DNA of 64,000 nt. Source: Brassica napus. Taxonomy: Eukaryota > Streptophyta > Magnoliopsida > Brassicales > Brassicaceae. Position numbers and translations under genes: made by a program. How positions within the stretch are numbered: the stretch's first letter is position 1; every line of letters begins with the position of its first letter. The stretch lies in the NCBI RefSeq assembly GCF_020379485.1, contig NC_063442.1, forward strand, positions 13,080,009 through 13,144,008, read 5' to 3'. Below the pieces are notes generated by a model. That model saw nothing but the letters and a program-made list of their open reading frames with translations. It had not been told where the DNA came from and did no database searches. Below, one piece after another: positions 25,918 to 37,204 of this stretch.

Positions 25918-25933
<16 letters not shown>
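24233..25933 (+). mobile_element. 5'-truncated LINE (non-LTR retrotransposon), copy 1
   Basis: Starts abruptly in the C-terminal part of the reverse-transcriptase region and ends in a poly(A) run (about 25918-25933), as expected of a truncated L1-type insertion. Both sides are (TA)n (24221-24232 and 25934-25955). These may be the target-site duplication, but the simple sequence prevents proof. Confidence 0.8.
24240..25898 (+). CDS. LINE polyprotein C-terminus: zf-RVT plus RNase H
   Basis: A 552-codon frame without a stop. It begins inside the tail of the LINE reverse-transcriptase region (MSCFRIPKTV, FWWSPGGNKRGMHW, GGLGFKDLTDFN), followed by a zinc-binding zf-RVT domain (PPKLKHFLWQLLTGCIAV, CDRCGAPEESANHVFFECP at about residues 250-300) and an RVT_3-type RNase H domain from about residue 400 (CFTDGSW, HSEIEALIWAMECM, FATDSAQLV, SKADSLARSAR). 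It lacks the endonuclease and the catalytic reverse-transcriptase core, so it cannot move by itself. The annotated ATG is simply the first in the surviving fragment. Probably not a host gene, although the open frame suggests a young insertion. Confidence 0.75.
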   Translation: MMSCFRIPKTVMKKLVSAVAQFWWSPGGNKRGMHWKSWDKLCSSKDDGGLGFKDLTDFNTAMLGKQFWRLMDKPNTLFSRVFKGRYFRNASPLEPIRSYSSSYGWRSIVSARSLVSKGLIKRVGTGSSISVWNDPWLPSTRPRPANKNQHNLYPDLTVDALIDGTSRSWNLQVIRALVDPQDVKIIQSIPISRSHLEDRNGWHFTNNGKYTVKSGYEVERVYPDREIMPPQFGPSITPLKAFCWKLRCPPKLKHFLWQLLTGCIAVKKNLRSRGMQGDTVCDRCGAPEESANHVFFECPPTVQVWALSRIPMNPDIFPTQSLFTNMDHLFWRVSPEMEDHSFAWILWYIWKGRNNKVFSNLDMDPRDTLKLAETESLLWVEAQNSQAQDMERTQIHVSSIITSIPGRWCFTDGSWKNEDSFSGQGWYSTLEGYDGLMGARNTRASQSPLHSEIEALIWAMECMRNLRQAWVTFATDSAQLVKMVSEPEEWPAFASYLEDIKVLKRSFNSSEIIHIPRTQNSKADSLARSARKQPSFVVHMDAELPEWFAEST

Positions 25934-25949
<16 letters not shown>

Positions 25950-25955
25950 TATATT

Positions 25956-26497
25956 TCTTTGTATATAATAGAGTATTTTAGGTATTTATTTGAATTTTAA
26001 ATACTTTATTATTAAATATCATATCCAAATAAATATGAAATTGAATATTTGAAGTACATATTTATGTTTCAAATATTTATATTGTATATTAATTTGGACA
26101 TTTGGATCGGTTTTTTGGGATATTTTTTTGGGTTTTCGGGTGTTTTTGGGGTTTTGGGTTATCTGTTCCGGTTTGGTTAATAATACTTCGGGTTCGGATA
26201 TGTTTTGTAACACCCTACAAGATCTATTGAGGTATTTTTTTACATTTTGGATCGGGTACAGATTAGATTTTTCGGTTCGGATTCGATTTGGATTTTGGGT
26301 AAAGGATTTTATGCCCAGCCGTATACAAACTCATCAATTATTGCATTTTTTTGCTTTAAAATATATTTTACCTAGTAGAAATTTCTCTATGTGAGTTGTG
26401 AAAACGGAATTTATGGAAAAAAATATTGAAAACGATATAATATTTTCATGTTTCCAACTGGTTAGAAAAATAAAATAATTATTTTTCATCTTTTAAG
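25956..26497. repeat. Right part of the TTCGGGTT-rich repeat and AT-rich DNA
   Basis: Bases 26090-26330 repeat the ggttttcgggt/ttcggttcgg phrases of 23940-24220 and end near ATGCCCAGCCG. The remainder to 26497 is AT-rich without genes. Confidence 0.45.
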
Positions 26498-27810
26498 TGA
26501 TATTTTTATTGAGACTACCCCAACTCCTTGTTCAGTCCTTTATTAGGACTGATACCAAGGAGTGGGATACACAACTTCTCCGGGAGTTTTTTCATCCAGA
26601 TGATATCCCCTTGATCCTGGGACTGAAACCCTCTGGCTCTCTTGCCCCAGATGGATATGTTTGGAATCATACAAAATCAGGTGTTTATTCTGTTAAAACA
26701 GGATATGACTTAATCCGATCGACTAAGTTGAGTCTGTTACATGGAGGGGCCATCGGACCAAGCATTACAGGTCTACAGGGCCAGGTGTGGAAGGTTAAGG
26801 GCCCGAGCAAGATAAAGCATTTTCTGTGGCAAGCTATTTCGGGTTGTGTGGCCACGGCAGAGAGACTCACATATAGACACATGGGCACCGATAGGAGTTG
26901 TCCTAGATGTGCTGGCCCAGTGGAGTCGATAAATCATCTTCTTTTTGAATGTCCCCCAGCCCTTCAAGTGTGGGCTTTATCGGACTATCCGTCTCTTCCG
27001 GGTTACTTCCCGAGTACTTCCATATATCAAAATATGAACTTCCTATTTTGGAAGAGAAAAGAGGTGGCTCCCCTGAGACCACAATTCGATACCTTCCCAT
27101 GGATCTGTTGGTACATTTGGAAGGCAAGAAATGATAAACTATTCAATGGGAAAGAAGTATCCCCAATTGATATCCTTCAACATGCATCCCTGGAGGCAGA
27201 AGTTTGGAGAAAAGCAAACGAAAAGGAGGAAACAAATGAAGAGCAGGAAGACTCTCCCCCTACTGAGACTAAGGCAGTGCCCCTTGGGATGGCCCAAATC
27301 CCTACCTGCCAAATTGATGCATCATGGATTAGTAATGGCAGTGTTAGTGGATTAGGATGGAGTCTTAAGGATCAAATGGACATAGAACTCTTCGGATTAC
27401 GTGCGTGCCAGAGGAGCCTCTCTGTCCTGCATGCGGAGATGGATGGTCTTCTTTGGGCAGCCGCTTGTATGAGAGACATGAGGATAACCTCGGTACGGTT
27501 CGAGACGGACTGCTCGGATCTAGTGGAGATGATAACAAACCCGGCGGAATGGCCAGCCTTCGCAACAGAGATCGAGGTTTTTCAGAGGATACAGGAGGGC
27601 TTCGAGAATGTGAGTTTGTCTCATATTTCTCGGAGCCGTAATGGTCGGGCAGATGCGCTAGCAAAGAATGCAAGGAACAGAGGCTACATGTTTACCCATA
27701 TAGATCAGACCCAGATAGATAGAGGTGCTCTTAGGAGAACCGGCTCGTCTACTCTTCACTTGATCTAGTTTTTAGATGGGTTGGGGAAAAAAAATTGATA
27801 TTTTTATTGA
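26498..27810 (+). mobile_element. 5'-truncated LINE, copy 2, with 15-bp target duplication
   Basis: The insertion (26513-27795) is bounded by perfect direct repeats TGATATTTTTATTGA at 26498-26512 and 27796-27810, and ends in an A-rich tail (ggggaaaaaaaat). This is a clear target-primed reverse-transcription footprint. Confidence 0.88.
26513..27768 (+). CDS. LINE polyprotein C-terminus, copy 2: zf-RVT plus RNase H
   Basis: About 418 codons remain open to TAG at 27766-27768. A zf-RVT domain (WKVKGPSKIKHFLWQAI, CPRCAGPVESINHLLFECPP, WICWYIWKARNDKLF) is followed by an RNase H domain (CQIDASWISNGSVSGLGW, HAEMDGLLWAAACMRDM, FETDCSDLVEM, RNGRADALAKNARNRG). It is from the same broad LINE group as copy 1 but a different lineage. 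The N-terminal endonuclease and reverse transcriptase are missing, so this is not an autonomous element and not a host gene. The upstream open codons belong to the target duplication. Confidence 0.75.
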
Positions 27811-28643
27811 ATTTGAAGCGTACATAGTTTTTTTTTAAATAATCCACAATAATTTTTGATATATTTTATTACCATACCTAAGGGGGGAGGAATCGACAAA
27901 AAAAAAAATCTATAAAATCCCTAGTCCGATAACCTTTCCATAATTGTTTTGGTTAATTATAATAAAAAGAGAAAAATATTGAAAATAAAAATATCAAAGA
28001 TAGATACGAATGTAAGGGATTAGCGATAGGGCTTAACGATATAAAACAACATACAGTATTTGGTTTTCCACCTCTCTTGCCCCAAAAATAAAAGATCACA
28101 TCATCACCGAAAATAATCTAAAATCAAAGAAACCAAAGAAGAAAATGATTCGGATTCTTCAATATCTTTGATTCTTTTCGTTTGAGCTTGTGTTGGTATC
28201 TCTCTCCTCTTTTCACCATTTCCCGACGAATTTGAATCTCTTAGAGCCATTTTCCCTTCTTCTCAAATCGTGCTTATAGAAGCTCTACGCGTTCCCGCGA
28301 TTCGAACAGCGTAACCGGTTTCATTTTCGAATTCGCGCGAATGGGTTTTTACTTTTAGAGTTACTGCTGGGTAGTCACTGCCGCGCGATTTCTCCTGTTG
28401 GATAATTGATTTTTAGAAATTCAAATTCACATTAAGAATCTGAGATCCTGTTTTATTAGTTTTAATTTTGTTTTTGGGTGAGTGTACTTTCTGGGCTATT
28501 TTCTAATTTCAGCGGGAAGTTATTGTACTTGATTATTTTTGTGGACCTTTTCAACTAACTCTCTGGATGTGGAAGATAGCTGATAATAGCATCTTACTGA
28601 GAATCTTTCTTTGAGGTTATTATTATTACAAGTGGTGGTCCTG
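27811..28643. promoter_or_regulatory. Promoter and 5' UTR region of the LisH-WD40 gene
   Basis: No gene. From about 28070 the base composition becomes less AT-rich with CT-rich stretches, as expected of a plant 5' UTR, and there may be a leader intron (gtgagtgtac at about 28476). The transcription start cannot be fixed by eye. Confidence 0.4.
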
Positions 28644-30771
28644 ATGGAGAATAATGAGGTTTTAGGGTCAAAAGGTTTGCTCAAGAAACACGAATTCGTC
28701 AGGATTCTCATCCAGTGCCTGTACTCATTAGGTTACAAGAACTCCGCTTCTTGTCTTGAACAAGAATCCAACATCTCCTGTAAATCCTCTGACTTCGAGT
28801 TTCTTGAAAAGCAAGTTTTGACCGGGGACTGGGATAGTTCCCTGGCCGTCCTCGACAGGGTTTTCGACGATTCGAGGGACGACAGCAGGAGGAACACTGC
28901 TTTGTATCTGGTGCTGAAGCAGTGTTTGTCTGAGTATTTGAAACGAGGGGAGACTTCTTTGGCGTTGAGTGTGCTGCAGAAGCAAGCTCAGGTGTTCCGT
29001 GTGGGGAGAGAGAAGATTCACATGCTTGCTTTTGATGTTATTACTTCGAAGGAGATGGAACCTGGTGAAGTTGACAGCGGTTTGGTTCAGGATTTGAGGA
29101 GGCGGTTGTTGGCTGAGCTGGAGAAGCTGATTCCTACGCCTGTTGTTATTCCTGGGAGAAGGCTGGAGCATTTGGTTGAGTCTGCTGTGATGAACCAGAT
29201 TGATACGTGTATGTATCATAACTCATGGGATGCAGTGTCACTCTACGAGGATCACCGTTGCGGTAGAGACCAAATCCCTTCAGAAACTGTTCAGGTGTTG
29301 TTCCTTCTTAGTAAACCATGTGTCTATTGGACTTTTGCCATTGGTTCTTATAGTTTCTCTTATTGTCTTTGCAGGTTTTGGTGGCTCACAAAAATGAAGT
29401 GTGGTTTGTGCAATTTTCTGATAGTGGCAAGTATCTGGCCACTGCATCAAGCGATTGTACAGCTATCATATGGAAGGTAAATATCTTAGGCCATTGGTTT
29501 CTCTTATCTTTACCTAATGTCATTGAGAGAGAGAGACCATATGAACTAGCTTTGGTGGGTAAAGAGAACCTTAAGAGGTTTCTTCTTGTATATCTCTTAA
29601 GGAAATAACATTTGGATGCCTTGGCTTGAAGCTGGGTATATAAGGTAGAAAAAGTCACTTAAATGACGACAAAAAAGTAACTTCCATATTGCAAGTTATA
29701 GCGATTTGTCATTATGAGCCATGTTAACTAGGTTTTACTACTTAAGGGTTGATAATTTTGTTCGCGTATGACTTCTGTGTTCTTTAGGGCACTAACATAT
29801 TGTTTCAGGTACTGGATGACAACGAAGTGGAGCTGATGCACACGCTTCAGAGCCACCAAAATCCAGTTTCTTTTGTCTCGTGGAGCCCCGATGATTCAAA
29901 ACTGCTTACGTGCGGAAACGCTGAGGTTCTGAAGCTATGGGATGTTGAGACAGGTGTGTTGAGACACACATTTGGAAACAACGATAGCGTATTCACTGTC
30001 AGCTCTTGCGCGTGGTTCCCTGACTCAACTCGGCTTGTCTGCGGCAGTTCTGACCCAGAGAGAGGGATTGTAATGTGGGATACTGATGGGAACGAGATCA
30101 AAGCCTGGAGAGGAACTAGAATTCCAAAGGTTAGTGGTATTGGTGGAGATAGATTTGTTTTGGTCTTGAAATGAACAAGTTCCTTTAATAGGTGGTGGAT
30201 TTGGCTGTGACGCCGGATGGGGAGAGTATGATCACAGTGTTTTCGGATAAAGAGATCAGGATCTTGAATTTGGAGTCATTAGTGGAACGTGTTGTCACTG
30301 AGGAACAGGCGATTACTTCCCTTTCGGTTTCAGGTGATGGTAAGTTCTTTATAGTCAACTTGAGCAGCCAAGAGATACATCTTTGGGATCTTGCTGGAGA
30401 GTGGAAACAACCATTGAAGTTTACGGGTCACAGACAGAGCAAGTACGTGATACGGTCATGTTTTGGTGGGTTGGACAGTTCGTTCATCGCCAGTGGAAGT
30501 GAGGACTCACAGGTAAAGCACACATATCTGTAGAAGACCGAACACAGGTTCCTTTCTTTTGGTTGAGATTTGATCGGTTTGTGCACAGGTGTACATATGG
30601 AATGTGAAGAACAAGAAACCGCTTGAAGTGTTATCAGGTCATTCAATGACTGTCAACTGTGTGAGCTGGAACCCGAGAAATCCTCGGATGCTGGCCTCTG
30701 CGAGTGATGACCAAACCATCCGTATTTGGGGACCTGGTAAACCCAACCGGTTAGATAGCCAGAAACAGTAG
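28644..30771 (+). CDS. LisH/CTLH WD40-repeat protein (WDR26/GID7-like)
   Basis: Five coding exons, 28644-29294, 29375-29476, 29809-30129, 30192-30512 and 30589-30771, all phase 0, give 525 aa. The N-terminus has a LisH motif ([28 protein letters not shown], about residues 15-45) and a CTLH region ([23 protein letters not shown]). The C-terminal half is a WD40 propeller: repeats end in [63 protein letters not shown] and [13 protein letters not shown]. Plant WDR26-type proteins are thought to be subunits of the GID/CTLH E3 ubiquitin-ligase complex and of related WD40 scaffolds. The likely Arabidopsis counterpart is At5g43920 (from memory). Upstream in-frame codons exist, but the first good ATG is at 28644. 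No lesion seen. Confidence 0.92.
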
Positions 30772-31658
30772 TAGGTAGGTTTAAACCCGAGACATAGTTC
30801 CATATTTGTGTGTACAGTTTCTGTTTTCTTTTTGTCGTTTGTTTCCGTATTAGCTTTCCAGAACCAGAACACATTCTTTGCTTTTTGAGTTTTCGAACGC
30901 TGTGGTTTTGAATAACCGGATTTTGATACATGAATGAAACCAAACCGGTTTAGGGTGAAAAAAGCCGAAACTAAGCCTGGCATTTTACAGAGACCGAAAA
31001 TCTATATAAATGATAGAGTCCAATAACCAAGGATTTGAGATCATTTTCATAAATGATAGATCCAGTAAGGTGAGATTTGAGAAAAAAATGAAATCCTAGC
31101 AAATCACCAGTACAATAGGCCCCCTAAATATCTTATTGGTTCTAAAAGCCAGATCCGAAACCGAACCAAAAAAAATTAATACTTAGTTGGATTCAAATGC
31201 ATGAGATGGCGTGGATACAGTTTCTTCTATACTTACAGATGTACCGGAAGCCATCGAATAAAATCTTTGGTTTATTATAGATTTGCTGGGAGAAGGAGTA
31301 CACTCCATTTTGTTGCGTCTAATTTGATCTTGTGTTGTGATAAAAGTCTGGGCCCGTAATGGGTTTATTGTACATCTGAAAATGGGTTGACCGAACAAAA
31401 AAAAAACAAAACATACACGTGTGCTTAAAACAAACACAAGTGCTGGCTACTGGCTAGTCCCTTTTATTAATAGGTTTACATAAAAAAAAAAAAAACCCTG
31501 AAAAACAATTAAAACCAAACACCATATCTGGCGGGACAGAGCAGAGCGGCCTGAGCATATTTGTGGTTAGATCGCCTCGCACCTGCTCTAGGGTTCTCTT
31601 TATATATATATATACTCAATTGTTGTTAGGTAGGGTTTATGAATTTTTGGCTTCCGAG
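30772..31658. other. Spacer between the two WD40 genes
   Basis: 3' flank of the first WD40 gene, then promoter and 5' UTR of the next. No supported gene. The minus-strand frame at 31183-31437 has no recognisable domain. A (TA)n stretch at about 31602-31613 lies just upstream of the second gene's start. Confidence 0.5.
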
Positions 31659-34531
31659 ATGACTCAACCTACCTGCTCCCCCCAACGTCAATCTTCTCCT
31701 CGCTCGATGATCCCGCCTCGCAAATCCGTGGCCAGTTTCCACCGCCGCAGGTTCATTATCGTACTGATTCTGTTTTCGATCACCCATCTGAATTATTGTG
31801 TTGAACTGGATTACTGATGATTTAAGTTAACCTGGATTTGTTGTTTTAGGGGGAGGAGCGTTTTAAGCATGCTTTTACAGAGGGAGATTTCACCAAAAGC
31901 CAGGTTTGTGCCGAGGAAACATTGGAGTAAAAATAGATCCTATACTATGAAACAGACAGGACAAAGTCTTCTTTCATGGTATGCTTTGTCTTTTTTTTTT
32001 TTTATTGTGTTCTTACTTTCAAAAATAAAAGAAGGGTTTTTTTTATTGACAATTCCCATTGTGATTGATTGTCATTGAAGGGCTGAGGCAGAGTCATTGC
32101 AGCATTTATCTGCCAAGTACTGCTCTTTTGGAGTTTCTCCAAAATCAACTATTGCAGCCGCTTTTAGTTCTGATGGAAAAACTCTTGCTTCTACCCAGTG
32201 AGTACTACTCCTCACTTGCACTTACTTTTTTTTTTTTTTTCCCCCTTTGAATTACCGCAGTTACTTTTCTTGTAGTGGTGATCATACCGTAAAGATTATT
32301 GACTTCCAAACGGGGAACTGCTTAAGAGTTTTGACCGGCCATTACAGGACTCCTTGGGTGGTGAGACTCAAACAATGCTTCTTCCCCTTTCTTCTTTGTT
32401 TTGCCATTTGCTCTTTCTTAGCTAATGTTCTTTGAGTTTCTACAGGTTAGATTCCACCCGCGAGATTCAGAAATAGTTGCTAGTGGAAGTTTAGATCAGA
32501 ATGTCCGCGTATGGAATGTCACAACTTCAGAGTGTATTAAATCTCATGACTTCGGTAAGTTCTAGGAGTCTGAACACTGTGTTTCTTTTTTCATCCTTGT
32601 TCTGCACATCATCTTTACTTTCTCTCTCTCTTACCAGGGAAGCCTATTGCTTCTATCGCTTTCCATGCCGAGGGTGAACTACTTGCTGTTGCTTCTGGTC
32701 ATAAGGTGGTTTTCTTTTTGCCTCTTAAGGAAACACTAGCTATAAAAGATCTCATAATTTTTTTTTATTAATGATATGTTGCAGCTGCACATGTGGCACT
32801 ACAATGGGAGTGGAGAGGAATCAACACCAGTTGTTGTATTGAAGACGAAGCGTTCTCTGAGAGCTGTACACTTTCACCCTCACGGGGCTCCGTTTCTCAT
32901 GACCGCTGAGGTGATTGATCATTTTTATCTAATTTTAGGATTTCTTTTAAATTGTTTGTCTGCTTACATTTTTTCTGAACTTGTGTGGCTCGCAGGTGAG
33001 TGAAATAGATCCGTTAGATTCATCAATGTCTATAGCAACATCTGTGGGTCACTTGAGGTATCCTCCTCCCCCTGCTATCGTTTTCACTCGCCGGGAAAGC
33101 AGTCAAGACCTTCCTCTTGTGCCAACTCCACAAACTGTTGGAAGGAACCGATCAGATCGCCCTGAGCTTAGAAATATTCGGCGGCTTATACAAGGATGGT
33201 TTTTGCCTGAAGGTCATAGTCTTGAGGGTGGAGTATCTTTTCCAGTTCAACCTTTGGCGAACCGGGTGCAGCCTGAGTTTGCTACCCCGCTTTCGGCTGC
33301 AGCTACAGAATTGCCTTGCACTATCAAAATCAAAGTGTGGCAACATGACATCGGAGACCCATTTGCACTGATGAAATCTGACGCATGTCTGTTAACAATA
33401 CCGCATGTCGTCCTTTGCAGGCAAAACTTACTTCTTCTCGTTTTATGATGTTAAATCATATACATACTCTTTTTGTTTTGTTTTTAATTGTATGTTTTTG
33501 ATATTTGCAGTGAGATGGGAGCTCATTTTTCGCCCTGTGGGAGATACTTAGCAGCCTGTGTTGCATGTGTTGTTCCTCATGGTGAGATAGATGCTGGACT
33601 GCAGACACTAGCACAACAAGACTCAGGGCTTGCAACTTCCCCTACTCAACACCCTCTCACAGCACACCCAGTCATTTACGAGCTTCGTGTCTATTCTCTC
33701 CAAAAGGAAAGGTAATTGCCACTTAACTTATATCTCTTTGTGTTAATTCTACCTTCTTAAAAACACACGTCCCACAGATAACAGAATCAGTAAAGTATGT
33801 TGTGTTCTCTATGTTTTACAGCTATGGTTCAGTACTTGTGTCACGTGAAATTAGAGCTGCGAATTGCTTGACCTCTATCCAGGTTAGTCCCCTTTTTTAA
33901 GGATAATCAGATTTGAATTTCTCTGGATTCTGAGCTTCAGATGGAAGCTATTACTAGAGAAATTTATGTTTGTAATAGTAAGTTGTTGATGATGCTTTAA
34001 AAGAAGTATTAACTGACGATTTTTTGGGTGCAGTTCTCGCCCACCTCCGAGCATATAATGCTTGCATATGGACGGCGTCATGCTTCTCTTTTGAATAGCA
34101 TTGTTACTGAAGATGAAGCTACATCACGTTTTTTCAGAGTGTTGGAGGTAAACTCCCTACGCTACATCCTTGTGTTGGTATATTTTAAATTGAGGATATA
34201 ACATAATTTTGTATGTATGAATCAGATATACAGAGTTTCGGATATGGAGCTTGTTAGAGTACTCCCAAGTTCAGAGGATGAAGTGAATGTTGCTTGTTTT
34301 CATCCTTCTCCTGGATGTGGGCTTGTTTATGGAACCAAGGTAAAAAAACAGATCTGATCAAAGGAGATCATTCATTATCAACCATGAAGATGAATATAAT
34401 AACTGATTCTGATGTTTTTTTTTTAACTTTAGGAGGGTTCACTGAGGATTTTCCAGTACAATACAGGTGCAACCTCTAACTTCAGTGGACCAAACACCTA
34501 CCCTGAGGAGAACTTGTCCGAGGTAGCCTAG
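31659..34531 (+). CDS. AMBRA1-like WD40-repeat protein
   Basis: I reconstruct 13 coding exons: 31659-31750, 31850-31978, 32081-32197, 32276-32360, 32446-32554, 32638-32705, 32785-32910, 32996-33420, 33511-33711, 33822-33882, 34034-34147, 34226-34339, 34433-34531, giving about 579 aa in one frame. N-terminal WD repeats (GDHTVKIIDFQTGNCLRVLTGH, RTPWVVRFHPRDSEIVASGSLDQNVRVWN, IASIAFHAEGELLAVASGHKLHMW, VHFHPHGAPFLMTAEV) resemble AMBRA1, a CUL4-DDB1 substrate receptor that regulates autophagy in animals. The middle is a Pro/Ser-rich linker. A second set of blade-like segments follows (SEMGAHFSPCGRYLAAC, EDEVNVACFHPSPGCGLVYGTKEGSLRIFQ). The intron 33421-33510 appears to use a GC donor. The likely Arabidopsis counterpart is At5g43930 (from memory). 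Its exact biochemical role in plants is an inference from AMBRA1. Confidence 0.85.
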
Positions 34532-35813
34532 AATTATACAACAATAATCGTTGGATCTTTTTTTTGGAAAAAACCAAATCAAACAAAAAGGTGCAAACAA
34601 ATACATTAGAGTGCTAAGCAAGAAAGAAGCCATTTTTTGGGTTCCATAAATCTTTTTCAGACATTTTCTTTTAGGTAAAGAGACTGCAGATAAAGAAATG
34701 TAAAAAATATTGTTTTCTGTTGTTGTTTGTAACAGAGCACACTTGCCTTTATATTCCTATTAAGTTATTAACAATTGAGTTCTTCTTATTAGACCATTTC
34801 CAATCCCCTTTTAATTGTTTTCCTCTGCAATAGAAAAACTCTAAAACAAAGATGAATTTATTCAATGTAATTTTCTATAATAAGAAATGCTATATTTTTT
34901 TTTCTCTAGTTAGACCATTTCTACTTCATTTCTATTTTAGTTAGATCATTTCTTATCCATTTCAATATTTATTTCTAAATTATAAATATTATATTATAAA
35001 AGTGAGTTTTGCTCTAATGTAAATCTATATCGAATAAAGTTAGAAATTCTCTTATAGAGAAATACTATACTTGCTTATATTTGGAGAAAAAATAACATTT
35101 TTATAGAAATAAAAAAAAGAAATTTAGTATTTTCTACTATAAATGAACATATCAAAGAGAAATCAGCTTCTTTTTAAGGCTTTTCAATTATAGAAGAACA
35201 AATAAAGTATAAATAAAATATATTAGGTGATAATCTGCATCCTATGCATGATGAATTTATAAAAACATATATTTGGTGATTATAAACATTAAGTGGTCTA
35301 CTATACATATTTATTTTAATAATAGTTAACAAACATATACATGCCAAATATAACCAATTACTTTATATACTATTACTTATTTTACATTTTATACATATTA
35401 TGTAATAACAAATAATAAATATATATTGAATAATTGAAAAACCATTAACTATTAAATATATAATTAAATTGGTGCAAAGACATAAGTCAAATAAATCACT
35501 TTTGTTTATTTACTATCATTTTATGGTAAGTAATTCAAAACAACCACATTTATCTATTTTGTATATAATTAAATTTAAATGATATTAATGTAGATATATA
35601 TTATAATTTAATATGACTATCTAGTAAATGTGACTTCATAATTATATGGTTTATGATCATTCATATTTTTTTATAAAAAAATTCAAATTACTGATAACAA
35701 ATTTTTTAGTTTTGGTGTTTTAATAAGTTTATAATTTATAAATGTTCTTGAAAATTCATCGCAAATTTCAAAATTAAAATATTTATGTATTTTCTATGGT
35801 ATATAGTTTAATA

Positions 35814-35853
<40 letters not shown>

Positions 35854-36462
35854 TCTATTAAATGAGATTTTACCCATATGGTTTTAAGATCATGTGTATT
35901 TTGTTATAATAAAAATGTTAAACCATTGATCATATATTTTTTTTTAAATTGAGACTTTTAACAGTTTTTTGTTATAGTCATTTTTAAAAATCAAAAACAT
36001 AATATATACGGAAACAAAACTAAATTTTAATTTTATGGTTAATTTTATTTTTTAATTTATTTTAATAATATAAAATTAAACAAAAATGTTGGAGTATACA
36101 CAAATTGTTATCAAATATTTATTATTAAAATCATTAATTTTCATATATATATATTAGTCATATTAGGTAATTCTGTAGCTTTTATTTAAGGAAAGAACGG
36201 AAAATAGTAATCGTACACTTTTAATTAATTTTATGATTAATTTAATAAAAATAATTATATATGATTAGATGAACTAACATATTTCTCTAGAAATTTTGAG
36301 AAACATTATAGTGATAACCATATTATAGCTAAAATGTTGTAATGCTTTTTAAATAATATATACAAGGGATTGATTATATGATCAGAAGTACTTTTGCACC
36401 CTATATTTCTTTAGCAAACTGAGCAGCGGGTTTGACAACGTAACACAGAACTAAGAGTAAGA
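34532..36462. other. AT-rich spacer with MITE-like sequence
   Basis: 3' flank of the WD40 gene followed by very AT-rich DNA. Around 34790-34990, repeated 'ttagaccatttc...' and 'ttagatcatttc...' phrases resemble the ends of common crucifer MITEs (GACCATTTCCAAT type), but I cannot close the element. A (TA)n microsatellite lies at 35818-35848. No gene seen. Confidence 0.4.
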
Positions 36463-37204
36463 GATTTAGGGTTTGTGGCAAAAGGGAGACGTTCGTCTCA
36501 AACAATGATGTTTAATCCCAAACCATTGACTGTTATTAAAGTTGTCGATACACTTGGGCAAATTGCATAGGGATCTGGAAAATGTAGAAAGGATAAGAAG
36601 GATGTAGTGAAGGCACTTACCGTGGCAACAACAGACCGTGAACCTCTTAACTTAACTCGTCAGGAAAAGTTGCGGTTAGGGTTCTCACGTCAAACTGTTT
36701 TAGCTGCCTTGAGAGTTGGGGCAAGCGTCGGTATATGATGAACACTAGAAGCCACTTTTAAACACCAATAACCCTTTAGATGAGACTCTGTCAAGATTGT
36801 GAAAGAAGTATTATATGTGATTCCTTAGCAAAAAAAAAAAAAAAATTATATGTGCTTCCTGTTTATGGCATTATTTTTCATGCTCTTTTAACTAGGGTGT
36901 GTGGAAATCTTTCTGATGCATTGTGATGTTTGATACATGATCAATTCGGGGACACCGTTTCCACATGCGAAAATGTTTCAGCTCTAAGTTTATTTTAACT
37001 GAAGCAACTTTAACTAGCGTGCTGCTACGATGTTGATAATTAAGAATTCCAGAGCAGCTACATTGGTCAGTCTTATTCTTATGCACCTTGGCATTTCAAT
37101 TTTTTGTATGTGCCTTGTTGGTATTTTCCATACATTTTTTTTTCTATTTAGGTACTGGATTCTCTGACGCGCAGCTTCAAGAGCTATCTTCTAGTGTGGT
37201 GTAA
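36463..37204 (+). pseudogene. LIG1: DNA ligase 1 pseudogene (fragment)
   Basis: Translated pieces match the central part of plant DNA ligase 1 in order: DLGLVAKGRRSSQ, MMFNPKPLTVIKVVDTLGQIA (then an in-frame TAG near 36570), KDVVKALTVATTDREPLNL, KLRLGFSRQTVLAAL, then frame-shifted remnants of the VYNEEHSKPP region and 'KIVKEV', and finally GTGFSDAQLQELSSS at 37151-37204 from much nearer the C-terminus. The conserved adenylation region (KYDGER type) is absent. With stops, frameshifts and a large internal gap, this cannot make a ligase. The exon-like blocks joined by non-coding DNA suggest a genomic rather than a retro-copied fragment (inference). Confidence 0.75.
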
